In this document: positions 33,809 to 41,819 of the stretch, piece by piece
How positions within the stretch are numbered: the first letter of the stretch is position 1
Layout of the letters: the number at the start of each line of letters is the position of its first letter
Origin: Qipengyuania xiapuensis
GTDB lineage: Bacteria > Pseudomonadota > Alphaproteobacteria > Sphingomonadales > Sphingomonadaceae
NCBI RefSeq assembly: GCF_019711395.1
Contig: NZ_JAIGNL010000001.1
Coordinates: 1,240,001-1,304,000, forward strand
Direction of reading: 5' to 3'
Length of the DNA stretch: 64,000 nucleotides
Notes under the pieces: model-generated
The model's input: the letters and a program-made list of their open reading frames with translations, nothing else
What the model was told of the DNA's origin: nothing
Databases searched by the model: none
Program-made: the position numbers and the translations under genes

Positions 33809-34851
33809 GGCTCGCATCGACGCTCGCGCTGCCGCTGATGGCGCTCGCCCTTCCGGCCGCTGCGCAGGACCACTCCGCGCATGGGCAGCACGCCCAGCAC
33901 GAGGAGAAGCCTCAAGCGGACCACTCGGGCCACGCGATGCCGGACCACTCCGCGCACGCGCAGCACGAGGAGAAGCCGCAGGAGGACCATTCAGGCCACG
34001 CTATGCCGGACCACTCCGCGCATGGTCAGCACGAGGAGAAACCTCAGGAAGACCACACAGGCCACGCGATGATGGCCGACCACTCCATGCACCAGGTCGG
34101 CGATGTCCCGCAGGGTCCGCCGCCGCCCGAGGCCTTCGAGGGCCCGCAGCACGCGGCCGATGCGATCTTCGGCGCCGAGGCGATGGCCGAGGCCCGCGCC
34201 AACAACCACGCCACCCACGGCGACATGCTGACCGGCACGCTGATGGCCGAACGGCTCGAGGCCCGCTTCAAGGACGGCGAGGAAGGCTTCCTGTGGGACC
34301 TCCAGGGCTGGTACGGCGGCGACATCGACAACTTCGTGCTCAAGTCCGAAGGTGAGGGCGAATTGGGCGGCGAAATAGAGGACGCCGAGATTCAGGCGCT
34401 CTGGGGCCATGCCATCGGCCCGTTCTTCGACCTGCAGGCCGGCGCGCGCATCGACCTCGAACCGGACACGCGCAGCCACCTAGTCCTCGGCATCCAGGGC
34501 CTCGCGCCCTACATGTGGCACGTCGACGGCGCGCTGTTCCTGTCCGACCGCGGCGACCTCACCGCGCGGATCGAGGGAGAATACGACCAGAAGATCACGC
34601 AAGCCCTGATCCTGCAGCCCCGCGTCGAGCTCGAACTGTCCGCACAGGACATTCCCGAACGCGCGATCGGCGCCGGCCTCACCAAGATCGAGCCGGGCCT
34701 GCGCCTGCGCTACGAGATCGCCCGCGAATTCGCGCCCTATGTGGGCGTGGAATACGAGGCGAAACTGGGCGAGACCGCGGATATCGCACGCGCGGCGGGC
34801 GAGGATCCGAATGCGCTGGTGGCGCTGGTCGGCATCCGCGCCTGGTTCTAG
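33805..34851 (+). CDS. copB: CopB outer-membrane copper resistance protein with His-rich repeats
   Basis: 348 residues. Signal peptide (MRLASTLALPLMALALPAAA), then three His-rich repeats of about 22-25 residues (core DHSAHxQHEEKPQ-DHSGHAMP), then the CopB beta-barrel-like domain with EAMAEARANNHATHGDM and FLWDLQGWYGGDID, ending with GIRAWF, a usual aromatic outer-membrane C-terminus. Start ATG overlaps the copA stop (ATGA). The repeats should bind copper outside the barrel; the number of repeats is the most variable part of the family. Confidence 0.92.
   Translation: MRLASTLALPLMALALPAAAQDHSAHGQHAQHEEKPQADHSGHAMPDHSAHAQHEEKPQEDHSGHAMPDHSAHGQHEEKPQEDHTGHAMMADHSMHQVGDVPQGPPPPEAFEGPQHAADAIFGAEAMAEARANNHATHGDMLTGTLMAERLEARFKDGEEGFLWDLQGWYGGDIDNFVLKSEGEGELGGEIEDAEIQALWGHAIGPFFDLQAGARIDLEPDTRSHLVLGIQGLAPYMWHVDGALFLSDRGDLTARIEGEYDQKITQALILQPRVELELSAQDIPERAIGAGLTKIEPGLRLRYEIAREFAPYVGVEYEAKLGETADIARAAGEDPNALVALVGIRAWF
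33868..34077 (+). repeat. Tandem His-rich repeat within copB
   Basis: Three consecutive units of 25, 22 and 23 codons encode DHSAHGQHAQHEEKPQ, DHSAHAQHEEKPQE and DHSAHGQHEEKPQE followed by DHSGHAMP-like ends. The DNA differs at several positions, so the duplication is not recent. Confidence 0.88.
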
Positions 34852-34871
34852 GGCGCCCGCCACCAGTCCTC

Positions 34872-35561
34872 CTAGTCAGGTTCCTCCATCGGATCGCAGC
34901 CGTAGAGCTCGAAGGCGAGGGCGCGGCGCTCGGCTTCCTGCGCCTGCGGACAGCCTTCGCGCGCGGCGCGCTCCGCATGGTCCGCCGCCAGCACTTCGGC
35001 ACGGATGCGCTCGTATTCCGGATGGCCGGGTGAGAGATTTTGTCGGCCTACCGCTCCGCTACTTGAGGCGTTTTTGTTCTGGCCTACCGCTGCGCTGCTT
35101 GAGGCCGGGGAGTATCTCTCCCCCAACCGGTGCTGGAGGAGAAACTTCAGCAAATTGTTGTCGGGCTTGTCCCACACGCCGAGCAGCTTGCCGGCAGAGA
35201 CGATCGGCGTCGGCGTGCCCTTCAATGCGCGTTCGAGCGCGCAATCCTCCAGCCGCTGGACCCCGCGCTCCAGCGCCGCGTCCCAGGCTGCCGCAAACCC
35301 CTCCGCCCCGGGCCGCGCCCGCAGCTTGTAGAGCGCCTCCATGCTCTTGCCCACGGAGCGCGCCGCCTGCGTGACGATCCCGGTGGCCGCCAGCGTGGCG
35401 ACGAAACGGCGCTGGAGCTGCGGTGTAATCGAATTGCGCCGCGGGTGAGAGTGGATGAAGGGCGCGAAGGCGAGGAGGGGATCGTCGTCCTCGGGCTCGG
35501 GCGCGACATGCGCAACGGCAGAGGTGGCCTGGCGGGCGATCTTGCGGGTGCTTTCGGTCAT
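34872..35561 (-). CDS. Hypothetical protein with HTH-like N-terminus
   Basis: 229 residues. The segment TPQLQRRFVATLAATGIVTQ, then AARSVGKSMEALYKLR, reads like a homeodomain-type helix-turn-helix of the kind seen in phage terminase small subunits. An in-frame duplicated patch (ASSSAAVGQNK / ASSSGAVGRQN, residues about 152-175) breaks the protein before a charged C-terminal helix. No other hallmark motifs are visible. It is convergent with copB, which ends 20 bases away, and lies at the border with the lower-GC accessory stretch. Function unknown. Confidence 0.7.
   Translation of the reverse strand: MTESTRKIARQATSAVAHVAPEPEDDDPLLAFAPFIHSHPRRNSITPQLQRRFVATLAATGIVTQAARSVGKSMEALYKLRARPGAEGFAAAWDAALERGVQRLEDCALERALKGTPTPIVSAGKLLGVWDKPDNNLLKFLLQHRLGERYSPASSSAAVGQNKNASSSGAVGRQNLSPGHPEYERIRAEVLAADHAERAAREGCPQAQEAERRALAFELYGCDPMEEPD
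35045..35105 (+). repeat. Two 25-base near-identical direct repeats inside the hypothetical gene
   Basis: GGCCTACCGCTCCGCTACTT with GAGGC (35045-35069) recurs with two substitutions at 35081-35105, exactly 36 bases apart, so the reading frame is kept and 12 residues are duplicated. It looks like an inserted or expanded repeat unit and not like codon bias. Confidence 0.8.
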
Positions 35562-35627
35562 GGCCCGAAGCAGGATGCATATTTGGGCGAAGTAGGAAAA
35601 TGCTATCGGCCCCGTCGCTCGGCAGAG

Positions 35628-36476
35628 CTAACTCGTCCATTCTCGCTGTAACGGAGGAAAGCGGCTCGCAAAGTTCAAAACGTCGCCTGCAATGTGGTCG
35701 TCATTTCCGAAATCGAGCGAGAAATCGAAAGGCAGTTGCTTCAAATCTTTATACGCAATCTGAAAAGCTTCGCGATGTGCACTGTCAGCTGTTTTCGGGA
35801 GCTTGAGCGGCAATAAGACGCGCTTCTCGAAAAGGTTGCCCTTGTCGAGGTGATAGGAAAGTCGCTTTTTCCAATGCGCGCCATAATCAATGATATGCAG
35901 GGGATTTTTGTGCTCGAAAGCAAGTGGCTTGATCGCAGCTAAACGGCCGTTCTGAAATCCCAATGGCAATTTCAGAGGGATTAGTTCATCTTCAATCGCT
36001 ATACCGCGAAAATGAGTAATACCTTCTCGCTTGAGCAACCTCCGTATATCCCTAATAAGAGCAGACTCAAGTGCCTCCGGTTTTTCGAAGTCACGTTTCA
36101 CGAATCTGTCAAATAATTGATGCGTAACCGCCTTAAGGGACAAGTCACTTCTAATTACTCTAGGAGTAGAGAATAGAATACTTGACTCTTTAAGTTCCCA
36201 AAAGTGACTGCGATCGCTTGCTGGGTGAGAAGCAAAATTTTCTGGTAGATACTCTGTAATACGGGGGATTTCGACCCGTAAATTCTGAATGGCAAGGGAA
36301 TAGGCGCGGTGGGCTTTGGGGTCAAAAAAGTGACCAATCCGAGCAAAGCGACGGTTAGCTAGACGAAAATCCGCTTCATCGTTCTCCATATCGAAAACGA
36401 TCACGCCAATATTGGCGAATTCTCCGGTCTCGGCATATGGGCGAAACCGCACAATCAGATAACGATAAATGCCCAC
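35628..36476 (-). CDS. DUF3037 domain protein (partner of the HipA-like kinase)
   Basis: 282 residues. The opening YRYLIVRFRPYAETGEFANIGVIVFD is the DUF3037 signature. The rest is alpha/beta with many basic residues and no signal peptide. GTG start shares one base with the stop of the kinase gene, showing the two are coupled. Codon use includes many AT-ending codons and local GC falls well below the window average. DUF3037 has no known biochemical activity; it is known mainly as a neighbour of HipA-like kinases. Confidence 0.85.
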   Translation of the reverse strand: MGIYRYLIVRFRPYAETGEFANIGVIVFDMENDEADFRLANRRFARIGHFFDPKAHRAYSLAIQNLRVEIPRITEYLPENFASHPASDRSHFWELKESSILFSTPRVIRSDLSLKAVTHQLFDRFVKRDFEKPEALESALIRDIRRLLKREGITHFRGIAIEDELIPLKLPLGFQNGRLAAIKPLAFEHKNPLHIIDYGAHWKKRLSYHLDKGNLFEKRVLLPLKLPKTADSAHREAFQIAYKDLKQLPFDFSLDFGNDDHIAGDVLNFASRFPPLQREWTS

Positions 36477-37201
36477 TAGCCCATCTCGTCCCAGAACATG
36501 TCGGAAGAGGCCCTAGCGAGGCTACTTCCAATCTCGTCAACCAATCCCTCTTCCGCCTCCAACCAATCTTCGGGCAGGCCGTCTATGAAGCGGCCCAAGC
36601 CTTCCATTGCGTTGTCGAAATTCGTCTTGCACTCATCTCTAAACACCATGTTTTGGCGCTCGTCCAGCCATGCATTTCGGCATGCATGAACTTCCAGCTC
36701 GGCTGGGGTGTAGGTTGGCGAAAAGGCAAGGTTGTGGTCGATCGCGATGAGCGAGTTGGTCTCAAGCTCGATCAGCAGATTTGGGTTGCCGCCATACTCG
36801 GTAAGACTTCGGTCGCCATTCTTCACCCAGTGATCAAACGCATAAATGGTCGCCAGGAGTCGGCGGTCAAGGCTAGGGATTAATGACTGAGGAAGTGGCT
36901 GCGTTGGCTCGATCCAGATCGAAGCGAACGCATAACCCTCACCGATTGAGCGTGCGAATTGCGGGTCTTCCGCTGCCGCAATTAGGCCGTGGTCTACGTG
37001 CGCGATGACAAAATCGGGTATGGGAATACCTATTCTACGGGCTAGGTGAGCGCAGACAGCTTCCGAAATAAGCCCACGGATGAGCGCCTGCCTACCTTTG
37101 ACCGCATACAGATTGTCATCCGACAATCGGCAGCGAAACGGTTCCGTCATGCCGCTTACAATCGGATCGATAACTTCTGTAACGGATAATATTTCGATCA
37201 C
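36476..37201 (-). CDS. HipA-like kinase domain protein
   Basis: 241 residues. Kinase-like features: Lys35 in DNLYAVKGRQAL (candidate ATP lysine), the catalytic-loop-like FDHWVKNGDRS with Asp123, Asn128 and Asp130, and NPNLLIEL...IAIDHNLAF, in which Asp155 would hold metal. This is the small HipA-like family, much shorter than HipA itself (about 440 residues) and without an HipB partner. Translationally linked to the DUF3037 gene. Substrate unknown; toxin, defence or regulatory roles are all conceivable. Confidence 0.82.
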   Translation of the reverse strand: MIEILSVTEVIDPIVSGMTEPFRCRLSDDNLYAVKGRQALIRGLISEAVCAHLARRIGIPIPDFVIAHVDHGLIAAAEDPQFARSIGEGYAFASIWIEPTQPLPQSLIPSLDRRLLATIYAFDHWVKNGDRSLTEYGGNPNLLIELETNSLIAIDHNLAFSPTYTPAELEVHACRNAWLDERQNMVFRDECKTNFDNAMEGLGRFIDGLPEDWLEAEEGLVDEIGSSLARASSDMFWDEMG

Positions 37202-37282
37202 AGCGAGGCAGTCCTCCGGAAGTCACTGAGCTAAGGGATTGTTTTGCTCTGCTCAACCTCGCTCGCTCCTTTTCCCCCGCCC

Positions 37283-37475
37283 TTGACCAATCCCCCCGTC
37301 CGCACTCAGTGCGCGCCCATCCGGCGTAGGTTTCGTCCAACGGGCTGATATGACGCTGCCCAGATAGAGCTGAATATTGCCGGTCATCACCCTGCGCCCG
37401 GGCGGCCCGATGGGGGCAGTGTTTCAGCCTCGTGCGATTTAGGCGGCCCAGCCCCTTGTAAGCATCCCGCGCCCA
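37283..37475 (+). repeat. Upstream, decayed copy of the rpsL promoter and leader
   Basis: This aligns with the rpsL promoter/leader at 38379-38650: both begin TTGACCAAT, share GTGCGCGCCCATCCGG, then CCAGATAGAGCTGAA-x-ATTGCCGGTCAT, and GTTTCA-x-GCTCGTGCGA near the end. It lacks a central segment of about 75-80 bases. The -10 equivalent is TCAGTG (37306-37311) where the rpsL copy has TATGTG. Confidence 0.85.
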
Positions 37476-37516
37476 CCCCATCTCAGACCTAGCTACCAGT
37501 CGCGATCGACGGTCCC

Positions 37517-37547
37517 GAGGGCCAGTTGCCCTCCCTTCTTTCTATTT
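37517..37547 (+). terminator. Terminator-like hairpin after the decayed leader copy
   Basis: GAGGGC (37517-37522), loop CAGTT and GCCCTC (37528-37533) form a perfect 6-bp stem followed by CCTTCTTTCTATTT. A transcript started at the copy upstream would end here, giving an RNA of about 220 bases, or be attenuated before the cold-shock-like gene. Confidence 0.6.
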
Positions 37548-37614
37548 CGCCTTCTAGCCACCGCGCACAAGCGGTCGCTTTTGAGCGCCTGCGCGAAATC
37601 GAAGGGACATTCCC

Positions 37615-37878
37615 ATGACCAAATACGGCAACATCAGGAGCTACGACACCGGCAAGGGCAGCGGCACCATCGCTCCCGAGCAGGGCGGCGCAGTGCTCGA
37701 ATTCGGAAAGTCCGACCTGCAGCAGGAAGCCTCTACCCCCAAGTCCGGCGAGCGTTTCAGCTATGAAACGAAGCAGGTCGATGGCGGCAAGGAATGCGCT
37801 ACCAACCTGCGCCAGCAGGAGCAGGCTGTCCGCCAGGGCGGCAAGCAGCGCGAGCAGGCTCGCCAGCAGCAGGGCTGA
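37615..37878 (+). CDS. Divergent cold-shock-domain-like protein (87 aa)
   Basis: 87 residues: YGNIRSYDTGKGSGTIAPEQGG matches the beta1-beta2 region of cold-shock domains but RNP1 is altered (KGSGTI for KGYGFI) and RNP2 is LEFGKSDLQ, so aromatic nucleic-acid contacts are largely lost. The C-terminus is a Gln-rich tail (QEQAVRQGGKQREQARQQQG). GAAGGGA stands before the ATG. It may have lost RNA-melting ability; function unknown. Confidence 0.8.
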   Translation: MTKYGNIRSYDTGKGSGTIAPEQGGAVLEFGKSDLQQEASTPKSGERFSYETKQVDGGKECATNLRQQEQAVRQGGKQREQARQQQG

Positions 37879-37959
37879 CACATGATGGCCGGGCGCATCT
37901 GCGGGATGCGCCCGGTTCATTCCGCCCGATCCCATCATCCTCCGCCTCAGGAACACGAC

Positions 37960-38382
37960 ATGGCAATGGACCTCAATGAATTGCTGCACGAGCACCAGGC
38001 TGCGGTGATGAGAGCCGCGGCCGCCGGAGACGGGGCGGAACGGGATAACCACTTCGCCAAGGTCGCCGAATATGCCGAGCGTGTTCGCGCGCTCAGAAAG
38101 ATAGAGCCCATGCCCGACACCCCGAACAAGGCCGAAGGTCCTCCGACCATCATTTACGGCACCTATGCGGGCGATGACGCGCAAGCCGAGAGCTCTCCGC
38201 CAGTCGCATCGTGGGAAGACGAGGGCGGGGCAGTGCGCCATCCGCTTACGCCCCTGCCAGAGGGCATTGAGATGAAGCTGGTGCGCGAGTATCGCGTCGG
38301 GCCGTATGTCTACCAGGATCTGGACCTGGCGGTGGCCGAACACCTGCGACAGCTCGCTGCGGCCGACCACGGCACGGCTTGA
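37960..38382 (+). CDS. Hypothetical protein sharing the MDLN-type N-terminus with the DUF2384 protein
   Basis: 140 residues from MAMDLNELLHEHQAAVMRAA, which parallels MDLNQLYRDHQTARMRAG of the product at 9447-9911. The middle contains KVAEYAERVRALRKIEPM and the C-terminal part is acidic and uncharacterised (VGPYVYQDLDLAVAEHLRQL). CAGGAA precedes the ATG at 37960; an upstream ATG in frame lacks this match. The stop lies within the rpsL promoter, whose -35 begins before this gene ends. Function unknown. Confidence 0.75.
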   Translation: MAMDLNELLHEHQAAVMRAAAAGDGAERDNHFAKVAEYAERVRALRKIEPMPDTPNKAEGPPTIIYGTYAGDDAQAESSPPVASWEDEGGAVRHPLTPLPEGIEMKLVREYRVGPYVYQDLDLAVAEHLRQLAAADHGTA

Positions 38383-38407
38383 CCAATTCCCCCTCCAACA
38401 CTATGTG
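38379..38407 (+). promoter_or_regulatory. rpsL (str operon) promoter
   Basis: TTGACC (38379-38384), 17-base spacer and TATGTG (38402-38407), directly followed by the discriminator CGCGCCC. The -35 overlaps the final codons of the preceding gene. The GC-rich discriminator is typical of promoters repressed in the stringent response. Confidence 0.75.
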
Positions 38408-38727
38408 CGCGCCCATCCGGTGAGGGAATCGCTGTGCGCGAAGCCAACGCTGGCCAGATAGAGCTGAACATTGCCGGTCATGACCCGGGGGCCTGTCGCT
38501 GATGCGATAAGGCTCTTTTCTATTGCAGCGAACCTCATGGATCGCTCGGGGCAGCCGTCAAAGTAACCCGGTGGCCGTGTGGGCCGATGGGTGGAGCGTT
38601 TCAGGCTCGTGCGAACAGACCGCCCCGGTGCTTGCCAGCGCCGCGTGCGCCCTGAGAACACGAACCCGATACACCACCGATCAACCTGCTAGTCGCCGCC
38701 ATCAAACGGTGAAGAGAAAGAACTCAT
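38408..38727 (+). promoter_or_regulatory. Long rpsL leader with attenuator-like hairpin
   Basis: About 310 bases of untranslated leader. GCCT-x-TCGC (38491-38499), loop TGAT, GCGA-xx-AGGC (38504-38513) is followed by TCTTTTCTATT, i.e. a terminator-like element about 80 bases after the probable start site. This segment is missing from the upstream copy. GAAGAGAAAG lies about 10 bases before the rpsL ATG. No coding frame is convincing. Confidence 0.55.
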
Positions 38728-39099
38728 ATGCCGACTATTAACCAGCTGGTCCGCAAGGGCCGCGTTCCGCAGAAGGCCAAGAGCAAGGTCCCTGCGATGG
38801 AGCAGAACCCGCAGAAGCGCGGTGTCTGCACCCGCGTCTACACGACGACCCCGAAGAAGCCGAACTCGGCACTTCGCAAGGTGGCCAAGGTTCGCCTGAC
38901 CAACCAGCGCGAAGTCATCTCCTACATCCCGGGCGAAGGCCACAACCTGCAGGAGCACAGCGTTGTGCTCATCCGCGGCGGCCGTGTTCGCGACCTTCCC
39001 GGCGTTCGCTACCACGTCCTTCGCGGCGTGCTCGATACGCAGGGCGTGAAGGACCGCAAGCAGTCGCGCTCGAAGTACGGCGCGAAGCGTCCGAAGTAA
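38728..39099 (+). CDS. rpsL: 30S ribosomal protein S12
   Basis: 123 residues of the decoding-centre protein. [10 protein letters not shown] keeps Lys43, but the second streptomycin region reads [13 protein letters not shown] with Arg88 (codon CGC at 38989), where E. coli has Lys88. Substitution of that lysine by arginine is a known streptomycin-resistance change. The alignment to E. coli is gap-free over the first 90 residues, so the numbering is direct. First gene of the str operon. Confidence 0.97.
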   Translation: MPTINQLVRKGRVPQKAKSKVPAMEQNPQKRGVCTRVYTTTPKKPNSALRKVAKVRLTNQREVISYIPGEGHNLQEHSVVLIRGGRVRDLPGVRYHVLRGVLDTQGVKDRKQSRSKYGAKRPK

Positions 39100-39123
39100 T
39101 CCACGGGACTTAGGAGATAATCA

Positions 39124-39594
39124 ATGAGTCGTCGTCGTCGTCCCGAGAAGCGGGAAATCCTGCCTGATCCGAAATTCAACGATCAGGTCCTTTCGAAGTT
39201 CATGAACAACCTGATGTATGACGGCAAGAAGGCCGTTGCTGAAGGTATCGTCTACACCGCGCTCGACACCGTCGAAGCCAAGGCCAAGACGAACCCCGTG
39301 GAGCTGTTCCACGAGGCGCTGAACAACATCAAGCCGCAGGTCGAAGTGCGCAGCCGCCGTGTCGGTGGTGCGACCTACCAGGTGCCGGTCGAGGTTCGCC
39401 CCGAGCGTGCACAGGCACTCGCCATCCGCTGGCTGATCGGCGCTGCACGTGGTCGTCCCGAAACGACCATGGCCGCGCGCCTGTCGGGCGAGCTGATGGA
39501 TGCTGCGAACAACCGCGGCAACGCCGTCAAGAAGCGCGAAGACACGCACCGCATGGCGGACGCGAACCGCGCCTTCTCGCACTACCGCTGGTAA
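39124..39594 (+). CDS. rpsG: 30S ribosomal protein S7
   Basis: 156 residues, primary binder of the 16S 3' major domain and, in E. coli, the str operon translational repressor. The sequence [17 protein letters not shown] and [16 protein letters not shown] are characteristic. It starts 24 bases after rpsL. Confidence 0.97.
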   Translation: MSRRRRPEKREILPDPKFNDQVLSKFMNNLMYDGKKAVAEGIVYTALDTVEAKAKTNPVELFHEALNNIKPQVEVRSRRVGGATYQVPVEVRPERAQALAIRWLIGAARGRPETTMAARLSGELMDAANNRGNAVKKREDTHRMADANRAFSHYRW

Positions 39595-39607
39595 GCACCG
39601 GCTCGGA

Positions 39608-39635
39608 GACCGTTTCGCCTTCGGGTGGAACGGTC
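39608..39635 (+). promoter_or_regulatory. UUCG-capped 12-bp hairpin between rpsG and fusA
   Basis: GACCGTTTCGCC (39608-39619) pairs with GGTGGAACGGTC (39624-39635), including two G-U pairs, around TTCG, which gives an extra-stable C(UUCG)G loop. No U-tract follows. It may be an RNase entry or stabilising site, or may insulate fusA translation. Confidence 0.65.
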
Positions 39636-39704
39636 GCCGGACGGTCACATTAGTTTTCCAAAGGGGCGGCGAAACTGTCGTCCCAACCCCACGAGGAATT
39701 TCAC

Positions 39705-41798
39705 ATGGCACGCGAATATCCGCTCGAGCGGTACCGCAACATCGGCATCATGGCCCACATCGATGCCGGCAAGACCACCACGACCGAACGTATCCTCTAC
39801 TACACCGGCAAGTCCTACAAGATCGGCGAAGTCCACGACGGCGCTGCGACCATGGACTGGATGGAGCAGGAGCAGGAACGCGGCATCACCATCACCTCGG
39901 CTGCGACGACGACCTTCTGGTCGGCTGAAGACGGCCAGGGTCCCAAGCACCGCATCAACATCATCGACACCCCCGGCCACGTCGACTTCACCATCGAAGT
40001 CGAACGCTCGCTGCGCGTGCTCGACGGCGCGGTTGCAGTCTTCGACGGCGTTGCCGGCGTTGAACCGCAGTCCGAAACCGTGTGGCGCCAGGCCGACAAG
40101 TACGGCGTTCCGCGCATGTGCTTCGTCAACAAGCTCGACCGCACCGGCGCAGACTTCTACTACTGCGTCCAGTCGATCATCGACCGCCTCGGCGCGAACC
40201 CGCTGGTCCTCTATCTCCCGATCGGCGCGGAAAGCGACCTGCAGGGCGTTGTCGACCTGGTGAACAACCGCGGCATCGTGTGGCAGGCCGAAGACCTCGG
40301 CGCGAAGTTCGACTACGTCGACATCCCCGCCGACATGGCTGACAAGGCTGCCGAATACCGCGAGAAGCTGATCGAGACCGCCGTCGAACAGGACGACGAT
40401 GTCATGGAAGCTTACCTCGAAGGTAACGAGCCCGACGCGGCGACGCTCAAGCGTCTCATCCGCAAGGGCACGATGGAGCGCGCGTTCGTTCCGGTGCTGT
40501 GTGGCTCGGCGTTCAAGAACAAGGGCGTCCAGCCCCTGCTCGACGCGGTTGTCGACTACATGCCGTCGCCGCTCGACGTTCCGGCCATTAAGGGCGTCCT
40601 GCCCGACAGCGACAAGGAGGAGACGCGTCCGTCTTCGGACGACGAGCCCTTCAGCGCGCTGGCCTTCAAGATCATGAACGACCCGTTTGTCGGCTCGCTC
40701 ACCTTCACCCGCATCTACTCGGGTCAGCTGTCGAAGGGCAGCGTCCTGAACTCGGTGAAGGACAAGAAGGAAAAGATCGGCCGTATGCTGCTGATGCACT
40801 CGAACAACCGCGAGGACATCGATGAAGCATTCGCAGGCGACATCGTCGCAATCGCGGGTCTCAAGGAAACCACCACCGGTGACACGCTGTGTGCACCGAG
40901 CGCTCCGATCATCCTCGAGCGTATGGAATTCCCTGAGCCGGTGATCGAGCTTTCGGTCGAACCGAAGACCAAGGCCGACCAGGAAAAGATGGGCGTTGCC
41001 CTCAACCGCCTGGCAGCCGAGGATCCGAGCTTCCGCGTCACCACCGACCACGAATCGGGCCAGACGATCATCAAGGGCATGGGCGAGCTTCACCTCGACA
41101 TCCTCGTCGATCGCATGAAGCGCGAGTTCAAGGTCGAGGCGAACGTCGGTGCACCGCAGGTTGCTTACCGTGAATATCTCGGCAAGCCGGTCGACGTCGA
41201 TTACACCCACAAGAAGCAGTCGGGTGGTTCGGGTCAGTTCGGTCGCGTCAAGCTGAAGGTCACTCCGGGTGAGCGCGGCCAGGGCTTCGTCTTCGAAGAC
41301 GAAATCAAGGGCGGTAACATTCCGAAGGAATACATCCCGGCGATCGAGAAGGGTCTGCGCGAGCAGGCCGAAAGCGGCCACCTGGTCGGCTTCCCGATCA
41401 TCGACTTCACCGTCAACCTGTACGACGGTGCCTACCATGACGTCGACTCGAGCGCGATCGCGTTCGAAATCGCCGGCCGTGGCGCTATGCGCGAAGTCGC
41501 AGAGCGTGCTGGCATCAAGCTGCTGGAACCGATCATGAAGGTCGAGGTCGTGACCCCCGAGGACTACCTCGGCGACGTCATCGGCGACCTCAACTCGCGT
41601 CGTGGCCAGATCCAGGGCACCGACAGCCGCGGCAACGCACAGGCCGTCGAAGCCTTCGTGCCGCTGGCCAACATGTTCGGCTACGTGAACGAGCTGCGCT
41701 CCTTCACCCAGGGCCGTGCACAGTACACGATGCAGTTCAGCCACTACGACGAAGTTCCGGCTAACGTGGCACAGGAAGTCAAGGAGAAGCTTGCGTAA
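39705..41798 (+). CDS. fusA: Translation elongation factor G
   Basis: 697-residue GTPase that drives tRNA-mRNA translocation and, with RRF, ribosome recycling. G1 [19 protein letters not shown]2 region [12 protein letters not shown]3 [16 protein letters not shown] and G4 NKLDRTG are intact; domains II-V follow, with [12 protein letters not shown] typical of domain V. CACGAGGAATTTCAC provides the ribosome binding site. Confidence 0.98.
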   Translation: MAREYPLERYRNIGIMAHIDAGKTTTTERILYYTGKSYKIGEVHDGAATMDWMEQEQERGITITSAATTTFWSAEDGQGPKHRINIIDTPGHVDFTIEVERSLRVLDGAVAVFDGVAGVEPQSETVWRQADKYGVPRMCFVNKLDRTGADFYYCVQSIIDRLGANPLVLYLPIGAESDLQGVVDLVNNRGIVWQAEDLGAKFDYVDIPADMADKAAEYREKLIETAVEQDDDVMEAYLEGNEPDAATLKRLIRKGTMERAFVPVLCGSAFKNKGVQPLLDAVVDYMPSPLDVPAIKGVLPDSDKEETRPSSDDEPFSALAFKIMNDPFVGSLTFTRIYSGQLSKGSVLNSVKDKKEKIGRMLLMHSNNREDIDEAFAGDIVAIAGLKETTTGDTLCAPSAPIILERMEFPEPVIELSVEPKTKADQEKMGVALNRLAAEDPSFRVTTDHESGQTIIKGMGELHLDILVDRMKREFKVEANVGAPQVAYREYLGKPVDVDYTHKKQSGGSGQFGRVKLKVTPGERGQGFVFEDEIKGGNIPKEYIPAIEKGLREQAESGHLVGFPIIDFTVNLYDGAYHDVDSSAIAFEIAGRGAMREVAERAGIKLLEPIMKVEVVTPEDYLGDVIGDLNSRRGQIQGTDSRGNAQAVEAFVPLANMFGYVNELRSFTQGRAQYTMQFSHYDEVPANVAQEVKEKLA

Positions 41799-41819
41799 GC
41801 GAGCCGACCGGTCTAGGGG

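Noticed and set aside
32063-33817. 584-codon minus-strand open frame opposite copA
   Set aside because: Shadow of copA; the real plus-strand protein has all copper motifs.
33868-34077. CRISPR-like array
   Set aside because: The repeats are codon repeats inside copB with no spacers; no CRISPR array was seen anywhere in the window.
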